This document shows, in pieces, positions 43,684-52,725 of a stretch of DNA of 64,000 bases (within the stretch, counting starts at the first letter, position 1; every line of letters begins with the position of its first letter). Source of the stretch: Micromonospora rhizosphaerae (GTDB lineage: Bacteria > Actinomycetota > Actinomycetes > Mycobacteriales > Micromonosporaceae). The notes beneath the pieces are model-generated. The model saw nothing but the letters and a program-made list of their open reading frames with translations, was not told the origin of the DNA and did no database searches. The DNA is taken from NCBI RefSeq assembly GCF_900091465.1, contig NZ_FMHV01000002.1, positions 3,658,001-3,722,000 on the forward strand. The letters run 5' to 3'. The translations under genes and the position numbers were made by a program.

Positions 43684-45060
43684 TCACCCCAGCAGCTCGC
43701 CGAGCGCGTCGGTGAAGACCTCGTGGTGCCGGGCGACGTCGTCGACGGTGGTCTGCGGGCACATCAGCGCCATGTTGTGGAACGGGGTCAGCAAGATGCC
43801 CCGGTTGACCAGGTAGACGTGCAGGTAGTCCTCCAGGTCGGGGTCGGCGCAGGCGGCCGATGCGGTGCCGGTGCGGGGTGCCGGAGTGGCGAAGCGGTAC
43901 TCCACCCGCGCGCCGAGCTGGCTCACCGACCAGGGCAGCGCGTACCCCTCGATGATTTTGCGGATGCCCTCGGCGAAGGCGGTCGCCACCTCGATCATGC
44001 CGGCGAACGCGTCGTCGGTGAGGACCTCCTGCAGGGTGGCTCGGGTGGCGGCGATCGACATCGGGTTGCCGGCGAGCGTGCCTCCCACCCCGCCCATGTC
44101 CACCAGGTCGAGGTCCGCCCGGCCCGTCAAGGCGGCGGCGAGTTCGGCAGACAGGCCGTACGCGCCGACCGGTACTCCGCCGCCGATGGCCTTGCCGATC
44201 GTGACCACGTCCGGTGACAGGCCCCACGCGCCCGTCGCGCCGCCAGGTCCGGCGGAGAAGGTGTGCGTCTCGTCGTTGATGAGGTAGGTGCCGTGCTGTC
44301 GGGTGAGCGCGCGGACCCCGTCGAGGTAGCCGGGTTCCGGCAGGACGATGCCGATGTTGGTCAGCGCCGGCTCCATCAGCACCGCGGCGACGTCCCCGTG
44401 GGCGAGTTCGCGGGCCAGCCCGTCGAGATCGTTGAACTCGGCGACCCGGCTGGTCAGGGTCACGTCGCAGGGGGCGCCGACGTTGCCTTCGCGGCTGCGG
44501 GGGCGCCCGTCCGGCCCGAGCACGATCAGCGACTCGTCCACCGAGCCGTGGTAGCAGTAGCTGTTGACCAGGACACGCGGCCGGCCGGTGACAGCGCGCA
44601 GCATTCGGATGGCCCACCGGTTGGCGTCAGTGGCGGTCAGGGTGAAGCTCCAGGCCGGCAGCCCGAAGCGACGGCTCAGCTCGGCCCCGACCGTCGCCGC
44701 CTCCTCGGTGGGCAGCATGGTGCTCGCCCCGCCGAGGTCGGCTAGTCGTCGGCTGACCGCGGCGACGACCGGGGCGGGGGAGTGCCCGGCCATGGCAGCG
44801 GTGTCGCCCAGACAGAAGTCGATGTAGTCGTGCCCGTCGATGTCGGTGAGCCGGGCGCCGCGGGCCCGATCGACGTACACCGGGAAACCGGCCGCATTCT
44901 TGTTCATCCAGGTCATCGGCACCCTGCCGAACAGGTGCTCGGCGCCGGCGTACGCGGTCGCCGACCGGGGGTGCCGGTCGACGAACCTGGCCCGCTCCCG
45001 CTCCAACAGCCTGCTGAGGCGGGCGCGGTCGATCCGGTCGGCTTCGAAATCCGTCGGCAT
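43684..45060 (-). CDS. Class III PLP-dependent aminotransferase (glutamate-1-semialdehyde aminomutase-like)
   Basis: 458 aa. DYIDFCLGDTAAMAGHSPAP is at the N-terminus, FTLTATDANRWAIRMLRAVT and VNSYCYHGSVDESL form the cofactor region, TYLINDETHTFSAGPGGATG holds the PLP-binding Asp, and DVVTIGKAIGGGVPVGAYG the lysine. HemL-like in layout, but NDETHTF replaces the usual FDEV segment, and no heme genes are adjacent. It may be a specialised 2,1-aminomutase or transaminase. ATG at 45060. Confidence 0.83.
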   Translation of the reverse strand: MPTDFEADRIDRARLSRLLERERARFVDRHPRSATAYAGAEHLFGRVPMTWMNKNAAGFPVYVDRARGARLTDIDGHDYIDFCLGDTAAMAGHSPAPVVAAVSRRLADLGGASTMLPTEEAATVGAELSRRFGLPAWSFTLTATDANRWAIRMLRAVTGRPRVLVNSYCYHGSVDESLIVLGPDGRPRSREGNVGAPCDVTLTSRVAEFNDLDGLARELAHGDVAAVLMEPALTNIGIVLPEPGYLDGVRALTRQHGTYLINDETHTFSAGPGGATGAWGLSPDVVTIGKAIGGGVPVGAYGLSAELAAALTGRADLDLVDMGGVGGTLAGNPMSIAATRATLQEVLTDDAFAGMIEVATAFAEGIRKIIEGYALPWSVSQLGARVEYRFATPAPRTGTASAACADPDLEDYLHVYLVNRGILLTPFHNMALMCPQTTVDDVARHHEVFTDALGELLG

Positions 45061-45189
45061 CGGGCGACCGTACCAACGAAATGATCCTCCAGCTAGTGCC
45101 TGCACGACTGATTCCTGCTATGCCCAGGACGTACAAGGGAGGAGTCGAAGCACGCAGGCAAGCAGCGAGTCGACCGGTACGCCGGACGG

Positions 45190-45780
45190 CTATCTCCCGG
45201 CCTCGATCACGATGACCGCGCCGATGACCATGAACACGGCGGGCACGATCCAGTGCCCAAAGCGTTGGACTACCTCGATGACCTTCCTGTGCGAGCCCAG
45301 CCACGATCCGGCGAGACACCACACGGCGACGCCGACGGCGAAGACGGCGACGGTGATGAGGCTGTTGGTGAGGCCGATCGTGCGGAACACGGGCGTGTAG
45401 ACCGAGATGTTGTCGGCCCCGTTGGCGATGGTCACGCCGGCCACCGACAGCAGACCGGTGGCGACCGCGGGGTCCGGTGGTTCGTCCTCGTTACGGGCCC
45501 GGATGGCGCGGACGAGGCCACGCACCCCCAGCGCGAAAGGAACCAGGCCGAGGAAGCCCACCCACCGGTCCGGCACGATCGTCAACCCGAGGGCGGTGAC
45601 GGCGGAGACCGCGATCAGCACCGCGATGCCGGCGTACTGGCCAGCCCACACCTGCCACGGGCGAGGCCGTCCGGATGCCCGCGCGGACAGGAACAGCACC
45701 GTCAACACGATGATGTCGTCAACGTTGGTGCCGGCGAACAGCCCCACCGCGGTAGCGAGCGTGCCGCCCAGATCTGCCAC
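45190..45780 (-). CDS. Cadmium resistance transporter, CadD-like
   Basis: 196 aa, about five to six membrane helices. TAVGLFAGTNVDDIIVLTVL at the start and VAGVTIANGADNISVYTPVF in the middle carry the family's paired TN.DD and NG.DN acidic motifs (LysE/CadD superfamily). A SHRKVIEVVQRFGHWIVPAV tail follows. GTG at 45780 is chosen as the start of the conserved region; there is no clear ribosome site. Predicted metal-ion export. Confidence 0.8.
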   Translation of the reverse strand: MADLGGTLATAVGLFAGTNVDDIIVLTVLFLSARASGRPRPWQVWAGQYAGIAVLIAVSAVTALGLTIVPDRWVGFLGLVPFALGVRGLVRAIRARNEDEPPDPAVATGLLSVAGVTIANGADNISVYTPVFRTIGLTNSLITVAVFAVGVAVWCLAGSWLGSHRKVIEVVQRFGHWIVPAVFMVIGAVIVIEAGR

Positions 45781-45883
45781 GGTTGAGCAGCTTAAACAGG
45801 AAGCGCCGTCGGCCGCTGATCGAGGACGAGTCAACCGGTGCCGGCCTGGGCTCCCTACGGCAACGGCAGCAGAGGAGAAGTGG

Positions 45884-45914
45884 CGGCCGGCCCGTCAACC
45901 TGGCGGGCCGGCCG
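45884..45914. terminator. GC-rich hairpin
   Basis: 11-bp stem CGGCCGGCCCG/CGGGCCGGCCG with a 9-nt loop, between the HNH fragment stop at 45929 and the CadD-like start. Acts as terminator of the fragment above. Confidence 0.6.
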
Positions 45915-45928
45915 GAGTGCGTACCGGA

Positions 45929-46313
45929 TCAGTAGGCGTAGGTGACGGAGATGGTGGTGCTCGGGCAGTTGTTGGCCCAGGTCGTCAGGGCGTTCTTCTC
46001 TTCGCTGTCGACGGTCAGTCGCCACCGGATCTTGGTGGCGACCCATTCCTTGATGTACCGGCAGCGGGCGGAAGCGTACGGGGGCATCCAGGTTGCGGGG
46101 TCCTGGTCGCCCTGGTTGACGTTGTCGGTGACGGCAGCCAGGGGACGGCTGTCGCCGAGGTCGTTTGCGTAGGCCTGGCGACGGCTGGTGGTCCAGTTGC
46201 GCGCCCCGGAGTCCCAGGCCTCGGCGAGGGGGACCATGTGGTCGATGTCGAGGTCGCTGGTCAGGGTCCAGTAGGCGTTGTCGTAGTACGAGTAGGCCGC
46301 TGACCGGTGACGG
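45929..46313 (-). pseudogene. HNH endonuclease-family (DUF1524-like) protein, C-terminal fragment
   Basis: Reads SAAYSYYDNAYWTLTSDLDI, then DHMVPLAEAWDSGARNWTTS, RQAYANDLGDSRPLAAVTDN and RYIKEWVATKIRWRLTVDSE. DHMVPL...W is the DUF1524/GmrSD C-terminal HNH motif; full secreted nucleases of this type run ~200-220 aa. The first ~80 residues, including the signal peptide, are missing: the frame enters from an upstream stop at ~46315, next to the glycosyltransferase stop. Confidence 0.7.
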
Positions 46314-46318
46314 TCTGA

Positions 46319-47683
46319 CTAGGCGGCGGTCAGCAGGGGCACCCCGTCCACCATCCGCCCGGTGCGGTAGTGCGAGGCGAGGATCCGGCCCAACTCACCG
46401 GACCTGTCCACCTTCCCGGGGTCGCTGTTCAGCACGACCAGTGCCGGGCGGTCCGGGCCGTCGAGCATGCCGCGCAGGCGGGGCAGCGCGTCCGGGATCT
46501 TCTCGATCGGCTTGCCCCAGAGGTACGGGTAGTCGGTCGTCCGCTGTGCGAGGAAGTAGATGTTGCTCTCCGAGACGAGTACGAAGATCCGGTCCTCTGG
46601 GGAGGTCTCGGTGCGGATGACCGCGGCGATCCGCTCGTCCCGGCGGGCGAGGCCGTAGTAGGGGATCCGATGCTGCCGCTGGTCGGGGGTGGCCGGCACC
46701 AGTGCGGCCAACCAGACCAGCTGGGGCAGCACGGCCGTCACGGCTGCCGTGGTACGCAGCCGGGGCCGGCGGATGGTGGCGATCGCGGCTGCGGCCAGCA
46801 CGGTGAGCGGCGGGAGCAGCTGCAGGTAGTAGTGCGGCCAGTACGAGCCACCGAGGTTCACCCCCAGGGCTGCGCCGCCGAGCCAGGCCAGCAGGACCCG
46901 CCTCGCCGACCGCGAGCCGCGCAGCCGGCGGAGCCCGACGCCGGCCGCCGCCGCCACCACCGCCAGGTCCCGGGCGGCGGGGCCGAGACTGCTCGTGAAG
47001 TCCGCCCAGCGGGCACCGGGCCCGGCGACGGGGCCACCCATCGCGGCGAACTGGTAGCCGGCGAGCGCCGTCCAGTACTCGTGCCAGCCGAGGTGCCAGC
47101 CGTGCAGGGCGGACAACCCGACCGGTACGGCGGACGCGCTAAGGAAGAGCGCCGGAGGCGACCCGGCCACCCGACCGGGCCGCGTACCCAGGAGGACCAC
47201 AACCAGACCGGCGGCGATCCCGTCCAGGCCGGACGGCTTCATCGTGGTGGCGACGCCCGCCGCGAGGCCGGCCGTGACGAGCCAACCCGCTGATCGGTAC
47301 CGGTGCCAGAGCAGGGCGGCGGCCACGGCCAGGGTTGCCGGGGCGCTGGCGAGCAGTTCCCCGTTGAGGGTGAAGCCCTCGATGTTCGGGGCGACCCCGA
47401 CCACGGCGTACAGCCCGGCTGCCGTGACCCCCGCCCGACGACCCACGAGGAGCCAGCCGATCAGTCCGACCAGCACCGTGATGGCCAGCCCGGCGAGCAC
47501 CGCACCCAGCCGGATGGTCCAGCCGTCGTCATTGACCCAGAGCAGGATCCGGTACGTCAGCAGCAGCCCCTGGGGACGGTCCAGCCATGCCTCCCCGTAC
47601 AGCCGGGCCCCCCGGGACCACTGCTGCACGACGTGCGCGTAGCCCCCTTCGTCCATGCCGAGCCCGGCCCAGAGGAAGGGCAT
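46319..47683 (-). CDS. Integral-membrane glycosyltransferase (GT-C/ArnT-PMT-like)
   Basis: 454 aa, ~10-12 hydrophobic segments. GMDEGGYAHVVQQWSRGARL near the start resembles the first-loop D-E acidic motif of GT-C enzymes, followed by EAWLDRPQGLLL. Such proteins transfer sugars from polyprenyl-phosphate donors outside the membrane. The N-terminus may be longer: the frame is open upstream and encodes a hydrophobic stretch (AAGAILACALVAALLRM) with no ATG/GTG/TTG, while a well-placed GGAGG-ATG at ~47778 lies in another frame. A small frameshift or atypical start is likely. Confidence 0.72.
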   Translation of the reverse strand: MPFLWAGLGMDEGGYAHVVQQWSRGARLYGEAWLDRPQGLLLTYRILLWVNDDGWTIRLGAVLAGLAITVLVGLIGWLLVGRRAGVTAAGLYAVVGVAPNIEGFTLNGELLASAPATLAVAAALLWHRYRSAGWLVTAGLAAGVATTMKPSGLDGIAAGLVVVLLGTRPGRVAGSPPALFLSASAVPVGLSALHGWHLGWHEYWTALAGYQFAAMGGPVAGPGARWADFTSSLGPAARDLAVVAAAAGVGLRRLRGSRSARRVLLAWLGGAALGVNLGGSYWPHYYLQLLPPLTVLAAAAIATIRRPRLRTTAAVTAVLPQLVWLAALVPATPDQRQHRIPYYGLARRDERIAAVIRTETSPEDRIFVLVSESNIYFLAQRTTDYPYLWGKPIEKIPDALPRLRGMLDGPDRPALVVLNSDPGKVDRSGELGRILASHYRTGRMVDGVPLLTAA

Positions 47684-48015
47684 GCGGAGCAGGGCGGCGA
47701 CCAGCGCACAGGCCAGGATCGCTCCTGCCGCCCGGCGGGTGGCGGGGCTGCGCCGGTCAGGGCCGATGCGGCGTCATCCTCCCCTCCTCGACTCCGCCCC
47801 GGGTAGGGGCGGTCAGCGGAGTGGCGGCTTACCCGCTCCGGTCCTCATCACGCCTGGGAGCACCTCGCACGGAGGCAAGACTGCGTTGGTCGTACCTGAA
47901 CGCGGTTCGCCTCACGGCAGAGGCGGGTGGCGCGGCTCAGTCCATGATCGGTAACATCCCCCGCTCACGCTCTGGCGACCAGCGCGGAGCGAATCTTGCC
48001 GGAGCGAGGAGTTCA

Positions 48016-49188
48016 GTGAGCCTGACTGCGTACCCGACCCACGTAAGCGGCCAGGACTCGCTTCGAGACGATGCCGTCGCTCGAACGGCCCCGACCGCCG
48101 ACGTGGCACCTGGGCCGGGCCGGGAGCACAAGCCGGGACGTCCTCGGATCCGGGTGCTTGACGGTTTGCGCCTCATCGCCGCGCTCATGGTCGTGATGTA
48201 CCACTATTTCGGCTTCGCCTCCATGCCGAGCGCGTACGGATGGCTCGGTGTCCAACTGTTCTTCCTGATCAGTGGATTCGTCATCTGCATGAGCGGCATG
48301 GGTCACACGGTCGGCCAGTTCGCGACGTCGCGGATCGTCCGACTGTTCCCCGCGTACTGGTTCGGCGTGCTGCTCACGAGCGCATTCCTGCTGATCTGGC
48401 ACGTCCGCAGGGCGCCGACCATCGGCGAGATCGCCGTCAACGTGACCATGCTGCAAGGCGGCCTGGGGGTGCGGTCGGTGGACGGCGTCTACTGGACGCT
48501 CTGGGCGGAACTGCGGTTCTACCTGCTGTTCTCGCTCGTCGTGTGGTTCGGCGTGACGTACCGGCGCGCTGTCGCGTTCTGCGTTGTCTGGCTCTTGGGC
48601 GCCGTGCTCACGATGAAGACGCCGGGCATCGCGAACACCGTGTTCGTCTCCGAGTGGGCGCCGTACTTCGTCGCCGGTATCGCGTTCTTCCTGATCCACC
48701 GGTACGGCCAGAACGTGCTGCTGTGGGGGATCGTCGCGGTCTGCTTCCTGATCAGCGAGAACCACATCCTCGCGCTCACCGCCCATACCAACAAGATCGC
48801 GGGGCGTTCCGACCTGCCGGCCTGGCCCGCGGGCCTGCTGTTGGCCCTGTTCTTCGCGCTGATGGCGGCCGTGGCACTGGGCTGGCTGCGGGTGGACTGG
48901 AAGTGGCTGAGCGTGGCCGGGGCGCTCACGTATCCGCTCTACCTGATCCACCAGTACGTCGGCTGGACCATCCTCGCGAAGTTGGCTGACCTGCCGTATC
49001 TGCCGCTTCGGCTCGGACTTGTCGCGTTCATGCTGGCCGCGGCGTGGTGCATCCATCGGTTCGTGGAGCGTCCCATGGCGCGGCGTATGCGTCCGGCGCT
49101 CGCCAGGGCGTTCAGCTCACTCGACGCACCTGTTCTGGCGCGGTCGAGGCGTCTTCTCCAGCCTGGTCGCGGCACCGCGCCTCGGTAG
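48016..49188 (+). CDS. Acyltransferase family 3 (OafA/NdvD-like) membrane protein
   Basis: 390 aa with ~10 transmembrane helices. The typical opening VLDGLRLIAALMVVMYHYFG carries the R-x10-H motif (arginine and membrane histidine). Further on, QLFFLISGFVICMSGMGHTV, YWTLWAELRFYLLFSLVVWF and TYPLYLIHQYVGWTILAK match the family. GTG at 48016 has GAGGAG 4 nt upstream. Acylates extracytoplasmic glycans, lipids or antibiotics. Divergent from the GT gene and possibly in the same surface-glycan function. Confidence 0.85.
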   Translation: MSLTAYPTHVSGQDSLRDDAVARTAPTADVAPGPGREHKPGRPRIRVLDGLRLIAALMVVMYHYFGFASMPSAYGWLGVQLFFLISGFVICMSGMGHTVGQFATSRIVRLFPAYWFGVLLTSAFLLIWHVRRAPTIGEIAVNVTMLQGGLGVRSVDGVYWTLWAELRFYLLFSLVVWFGVTYRRAVAFCVVWLLGAVLTMKTPGIANTVFVSEWAPYFVAGIAFFLIHRYGQNVLLWGIVAVCFLISENHILALTAHTNKIAGRSDLPAWPAGLLLALFFALMAAVALGWLRVDWKWLSVAGALTYPLYLIHQYVGWTILAKLADLPYLPLRLGLVAFMLAAAWCIHRFVERPMARRMRPALARAFSSLDAPVLARSRRLLQPGRGTAPR

Positions 49189-49265
49189 CACGGGAGGAAT
49201 GCCTTCCCAGCGACGATGGCGCGGTTGTAGCGGCGGACCCGGGCAGAACTCGGTACGGTGCCGGC

Positions 49266-50183
49266 GTGGAGGTTGGATTCGCCCCGCCCGTCTCCGGCTC
49301 ATGGGCCACGCCGGAAAACATGATCCACATCGCCCGCCGCGCCGAGCTGCTCGGCTACCACTCGCTGTGGACGTTCCAACGTCTGTTGGTGCCTGCCGAC
49401 CTCGGCTGGAGCGAGACGTACCACAGCGTTCAGGACCCGGTGACCACGCTGGCGTTCCTCGCGGCCCACACCACGCGGATCCGGCTCGGCGTCGCGGTGC
49501 TCAACATGCCGTTCCTTTCCCCGGTGCTGCTGGCCAAGCAGACCGCGACCCTCGACATCCTCTCCGGCGGACGGCTCGACGTCGGGCTCGGTCTGGGCTG
49601 GGCGGACGAGGAGTACCAGGCCACGGGGGCGAGCAGGCATCGGCGGGGCCAGCGGGCTGCCGAGTTCATCGCCGTTCTGCGCAGCCTGTGGCAGGACGAC
49701 GTCACCGAGCATCGCGGCGAGTTCTACCGGGTCCCGCCGACGCGGATGGAGCCGAAGCCGGTGCAGCGACCGCATCCGCCGATCCTGCTCGGTGGCCAGG
49801 CGCCGCAGGCGCTGAGCCGGGCGGGTCGGCTCGCCGACGGCTGGGTCAGTGGCAGCCAGGCCGACCTGAAGCGCATCGGCGAGGCGGTCGCGGCGGTCAA
49901 GGCCGCCGCGGAGAGCGCCGGCCGCGATCCGGGCTCGTTGCGGTTCGTCTGCCGGGGCGCCGTCCGGGTACGCCGAGGCGGCCCGGCCGATCGCGAACCG
50001 CTCACCGGCACGCTCGAGCAGATCCGGTCGGATTTCGGCAGACTCGCCGAGGCCGGCATCACGGAGGTGTTCGTCGACCTCAACTTCGATCCGGAGATCG
50101 GCTCACCCCGCGCGGACGCGCAGGCGTCGCTGCGACGTGCCGACGAGGTGCTTGACGCCCTCGCCCCGACCTCCTTGACCTAG
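49266..50183 (+). CDS. LLM-class F420-type flavin-dependent oxidoreductase
   Basis: 305 aa, luciferase-like barrel. VGFAPPVSGSWATPENMIHI, ARRAELLGYHSLWTFQRLLV, RIRLGVAVLNMPFLSPVLLA and RLDVGLGLGWADEEYQATGA all match the LLM class; short actinobacterial members often use F420. GTG at 49266; TACGGT lies ~7-10 nt upstream, so it may be leaderless. Single gene of unknown substrate. Confidence 0.83.
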   Translation: MEVGFAPPVSGSWATPENMIHIARRAELLGYHSLWTFQRLLVPADLGWSETYHSVQDPVTTLAFLAAHTTRIRLGVAVLNMPFLSPVLLAKQTATLDILSGGRLDVGLGLGWADEEYQATGASRHRRGQRAAEFIAVLRSLWQDDVTEHRGEFYRVPPTRMEPKPVQRPHPPILLGGQAPQALSRAGRLADGWVSGSQADLKRIGEAVAAVKAAAESAGRDPGSLRFVCRGAVRVRRGGPADREPLTGTLEQIRSDFGRLAEAGITEVFVDLNFDPEIGSPRADAQASLRRADEVLDALAPTSLT

Positions 50184-50213
50184 GACGGCGCGGGACAGAG
50201 CCTTCGTGGTGGC

Positions 50214-50648
50214 TCACCCGGCCGGATCCAGTGCTCCTTCCGCCGCCGCCCAGGCCGACCAGTGGGTCACCGTGACCGCGACGACCGGCCCGCCCGGTGG
50301 CCGCTCTACATACTGCGGATACTTGGCGGCCAGCGCGGCCCGGGCCGCGGCCTCCTCCGCCGGGTCTTCGACCAGCCGGCCGTGTCCGTCCAGCCGGACC
50401 CACCACAGCTTCGACCAGTCTTCGTCGTACTCGTCGATGAGCAGGCAGGCCTGTCCCGTCGCCCGGATGTTCTCCAGCCGGCGTAGCCGCCGGTGACGCT
50501 TGGGCTTCTCGTCGACGGCGTGGTAGACGACGTCGCCGAGCAGGACGAACGTGACCGCCACCAGATGTGGACGACCGTCGGACCCGACCGTGGCCAGCCG
50601 GGCCACCCGGGCCGACCCGACCCGACGCCGGAGTTCGTTGGCGGGCAC
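50214..50648 (-). CDS. PPOX-class F420-dependent enzyme (pyridoxamine-phosphate oxidase fold)
   Basis: 144 aa. VARLATVGSDGRPHLVAVTF, a VYHAVDEKPKRHRRLRRLEN region and ACLLIDEYDEDWSKLWWVRL, followed by YPQYVERPPGGPVVAVTVTH, match the Rv0121c-like family whose members bind F420. Convergent with the LLM-class enzyme on the left and divergent from the phosphatase-like gene on the right. The GTG start at 50648 overlaps the same short intergenic region. Confidence 0.8.
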   Translation of the reverse strand: MPANELRRRVGSARVARLATVGSDGRPHLVAVTFVLLGDVVYHAVDEKPKRHRRLRRLENIRATGQACLLIDEYDEDWSKLWWVRLDGHGRLVEDPAEEAAARAALAAKYPQYVERPPGGPVVAVTVTHWSAWAAAEGALDPAG

Positions 50649-50682
50649 AGGCCGACGGTAGCCGAGCCCTTATCCTCCACGC

Positions 50683-51477
50683 ATGGTGATCACGGATCGC
50701 GATCTGGTCATCCGCGCGGCGGAGGCCGGCGCCGGGGTGGTGCGCGCCGCGTACGGCGCGTCGCTGACCCGCTTCGAGAAGTCCGCGGGGGACTTCGCCA
50801 CCGCCGCCGACATCGACGCGGAGAGGGCCGTCCTCGACGTTCTTCGGACCGCGCGACCCGGCGACGCCGTCATCGCGGAGGAGAGCGGACGTACGGGGGC
50901 AGCCGACCGCACCTGGCTGGTCGACCCGTTGTGCGGCACCCTGAACTACGCCGCGCGAACCCCGCTGGTCGCGGTGAACGTCGCCCTGCGGACGGGCTCC
51001 GACATCACGGTGGCGGCCTCCGCCGACCCCTTCGCCGAGGAGGTGTTCTGGGCGGAAGGCGGCCACGCGTACGTCCGCCGCCACGGCGTGGACTCCGAAC
51101 TCGTGCCGTCGGCCGATTCGCGGCTGGTGGACGTGAATCTCGACCCGCCGTTTCCGAACAGTCCCGCGTTCCGGGCCGTCCGACTGCTCGCGAACCCCGA
51201 GTTCGTCGAGCGGTTCCGGCCGCGCGTGGTCTCGACAACCCTGGCGGTGGCCTGGGTCGCCGCCGGGCGGCGCGCCGCGTACGTGACCGACGGCCACCTG
51301 CGGGACAGCGTGCACTTCGCCAGCGGGATCGCCCTGTGCCAGGCGGCCGGATGCGTGGTGACCGGCATCCAGGGGCAGCCGCTGCACACCGGCGCCGGCG
51401 GGCTCCTCGTCGCGGCGGACCAGGAGACGCACGCGACCTTGCTGGCCCTGATCGCGAGTCAGTTTCTAACCGGATGA
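50683..51477 (+). CDS. Inositol monophosphatase/CysQ-like protein with altered metal site
   Basis: 264 aa. IMPase fold: KSAGDFATAADIDAERAVLD and DAVIAEESGRTGAADRTWLV hold the first aspartate and glutamate. The core motif that should read DPxDGT is WLVDPLCGTLNYAARTPLVA, with cysteine in place of the second aspartate. The C-terminal WD-x-A-A-G motif is DSVHFASGIALCQAAGCVVT, also without its aspartate. Two of the usual metal ligands are therefore missing. It may bind rather than hydrolyse a sugar phosphate, or use an altered metal site. The next gene overlaps its stop. Confidence 0.78.
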   Translation: MVITDRDLVIRAAEAGAGVVRAAYGASLTRFEKSAGDFATAADIDAERAVLDVLRTARPGDAVIAEESGRTGAADRTWLVDPLCGTLNYAARTPLVAVNVALRTGSDITVAASADPFAEEVFWAEGGHAYVRRHGVDSELVPSADSRLVDVNLDPPFPNSPAFRAVRLLANPEFVERFRPRVVSTTLAVAWVAAGRRAAYVTDGHLRDSVHFASGIALCQAAGCVVTGIQGQPLHTGAGGLLVAADQETHATLLALIASQFLTG

Positions 51478-51728
51478 CGACGCGCGTGGTGGGATGGCTC
51501 GGGCTGATCGCACACCTGGCCCTGGCCTTCTGGTACGCGGCCAGCGGGCTGGTGGCTCCGGCCTGGGCGGTCGCCGGGCTCCTGGTGGTCTGGGCGGTGC
51601 TGCTGGTGGTGGCGATCCAGTTGCTGCGTCGGCGGCCGGCGCTGGTGCCGTTGGTACCGCTGGCCGCGGTGCTGATCTGGTTGACGGTGGTCTCCGCCGG
51701 CGGCGCGTGGCTCGGCTGGATCGCGTGA
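51474..51728 (+). CDS. Small membrane protein
   Basis: 84 aa with three hydrophobic helices (VGWLGLIAHLALAFWYAASG, AWAVAGLLVVWAVLLVVAIQ, LVPLAAVLIWLTVVSAGGAW). ATGA overlap with the preceding gene shows translational coupling. No known domain. Confidence 0.65.
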   Translation: MTTRVVGWLGLIAHLALAFWYAASGLVAPAWAVAGLLVVWAVLLVVAIQLLRRRPALVPLVPLAAVLIWLTVVSAGGAWLGWIA

Positions 51729-51785
51729 CGGGCGACGTCGGGGGGGTGCCAGGCTGCTCGGTGGCCCGGCACCGCCCCGAGTCGA

Positions 51786-52214
51786 TCAGCTGAAGTCGGC
51801 CGGGGTGAACTCCCGTTGTTCGACCAGCACCAACCAGTTGCCGGAGTTGTCGCGGGCGAGTGCCTCCACGCCGTACGGGCGCTCGGCCGGCTCCTGGAGG
51901 AACTCCACCCCCTTGGCCCGCAGGTCCTCGTAGGTTTTGCGGCAGTCGTCCACGGCCAGACCGAGGCCGAACATGCCGCCCCCGTCCTGCTCCCGCCGCA
52001 AGGCGTCCACGAACTCCGGCGAGAACGGTGGACCGGGGATGGTCAGGTGGACCTGCAGCTCCGGCTGGCTCGGGTGCTTGACGGTGCACCAGCGGTAGCC
52101 GTCCCCGAGGGTGATGTCGGTGTGCTCGGCGAAGCCGAGCACGTCGAGGTAGAACGCCTTCGCGGCGTCGATGTCCTTCACGAACACGCTGACGATCGAG
52201 ATGTTGGCAATCAT
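51786..52214 (-). CDS. VOC family (glyoxalase-like) protein
   Basis: 142 aa. ISIVSVFVKDIDAAKAFYLD and VLGFAEHTDITLGDGYRWCT begin the first VOC half; LGLAVDDCRKTYEDLRAKGV and ALARDNSGNWLVLVEQREFT form the second. It lies 9 bp after the AraC gene on the same strand, so the two form one unit. Substrate unknown. Confidence 0.85.
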   Translation of the reverse strand: MIANISIVSVFVKDIDAAKAFYLDVLGFAEHTDITLGDGYRWCTVKHPSQPELQVHLTIPGPPFSPEFVDALRREQDGGGMFGLGLAVDDCRKTYEDLRAKGVEFLQEPAERPYGVEALARDNSGNWLVLVEQREFTPADFS

Positions 52215-52223
52215 GCGACCAGG

Positions 52224-52682
52224 CTAGGCACCTGCGGGGGAGTCCGGCTTCTCCTCGGTTGCGAAGCCGCGCCGTTCGGCCAGCCCCCACATGAAGACGA
52301 AACAGCCTGGTATGCGGGGTGCGCCGGTGACGGCCCAGCGGCGCTGGAAATCCCTCGGCGTCTCCCCGACCAGCTCGCGGAACCGGCTGCTGAACGAGCC
52401 GAGGCTGGCGAAGCCCACGGCGTGGCAGACCTCGGTGACGGTGAGGTTGGTGGCGCGCAGCAGGTCCTGTGCCCGTTCCACCCGCCGGCGGGAGAGATGC
52501 GCGGCCGGGGAGACGCCGTACGTGGCGGTGAAGAGCCGCTGGAAGTGGTACTTGCTGATGCCGGCAACCGCGGCTACCGCCGCGAGGTCCAGCGGCTCGG
52601 CGTAGTGGCGGTCGATGTGGTCACGGGCCCGGCGGAGATGAACCAGCAGGTCACCCGGGGCCCGGCGGGGCGGTGCGCTCAT
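52224..52682 (-). CDS. AraC-family transcriptional regulator (short form)
   Basis: 152 aa, essentially a free-standing AraC DNA-binding domain. ARDHIDRHYAEPLDLAAVAA, VAGISKYHFQRLFTATYGVS and VTEVCHAVGFASLGSFSSRF form the two HTH motifs, with FRELVGETPRDFQRRW at the end. It has no ligand domain of usual size. Cotranscribed with the downstream VOC gene, as is common for short AraC/VOC pairs. Confidence 0.85.
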   Translation of the reverse strand: MSAPPRRAPGDLLVHLRRARDHIDRHYAEPLDLAAVAAVAGISKYHFQRLFTATYGVSPAAHLSRRRVERAQDLLRATNLTVTEVCHAVGFASLGSFSSRFRELVGETPRDFQRRWAVTGAPRIPGCFVFMWGLAERRGFATEEKPDSPAGA

Positions 52683-52725
52683 CAACACCGAGCCTAGGAC
52701 AGGCCGTCGGCCCGGGCTGACCGGC

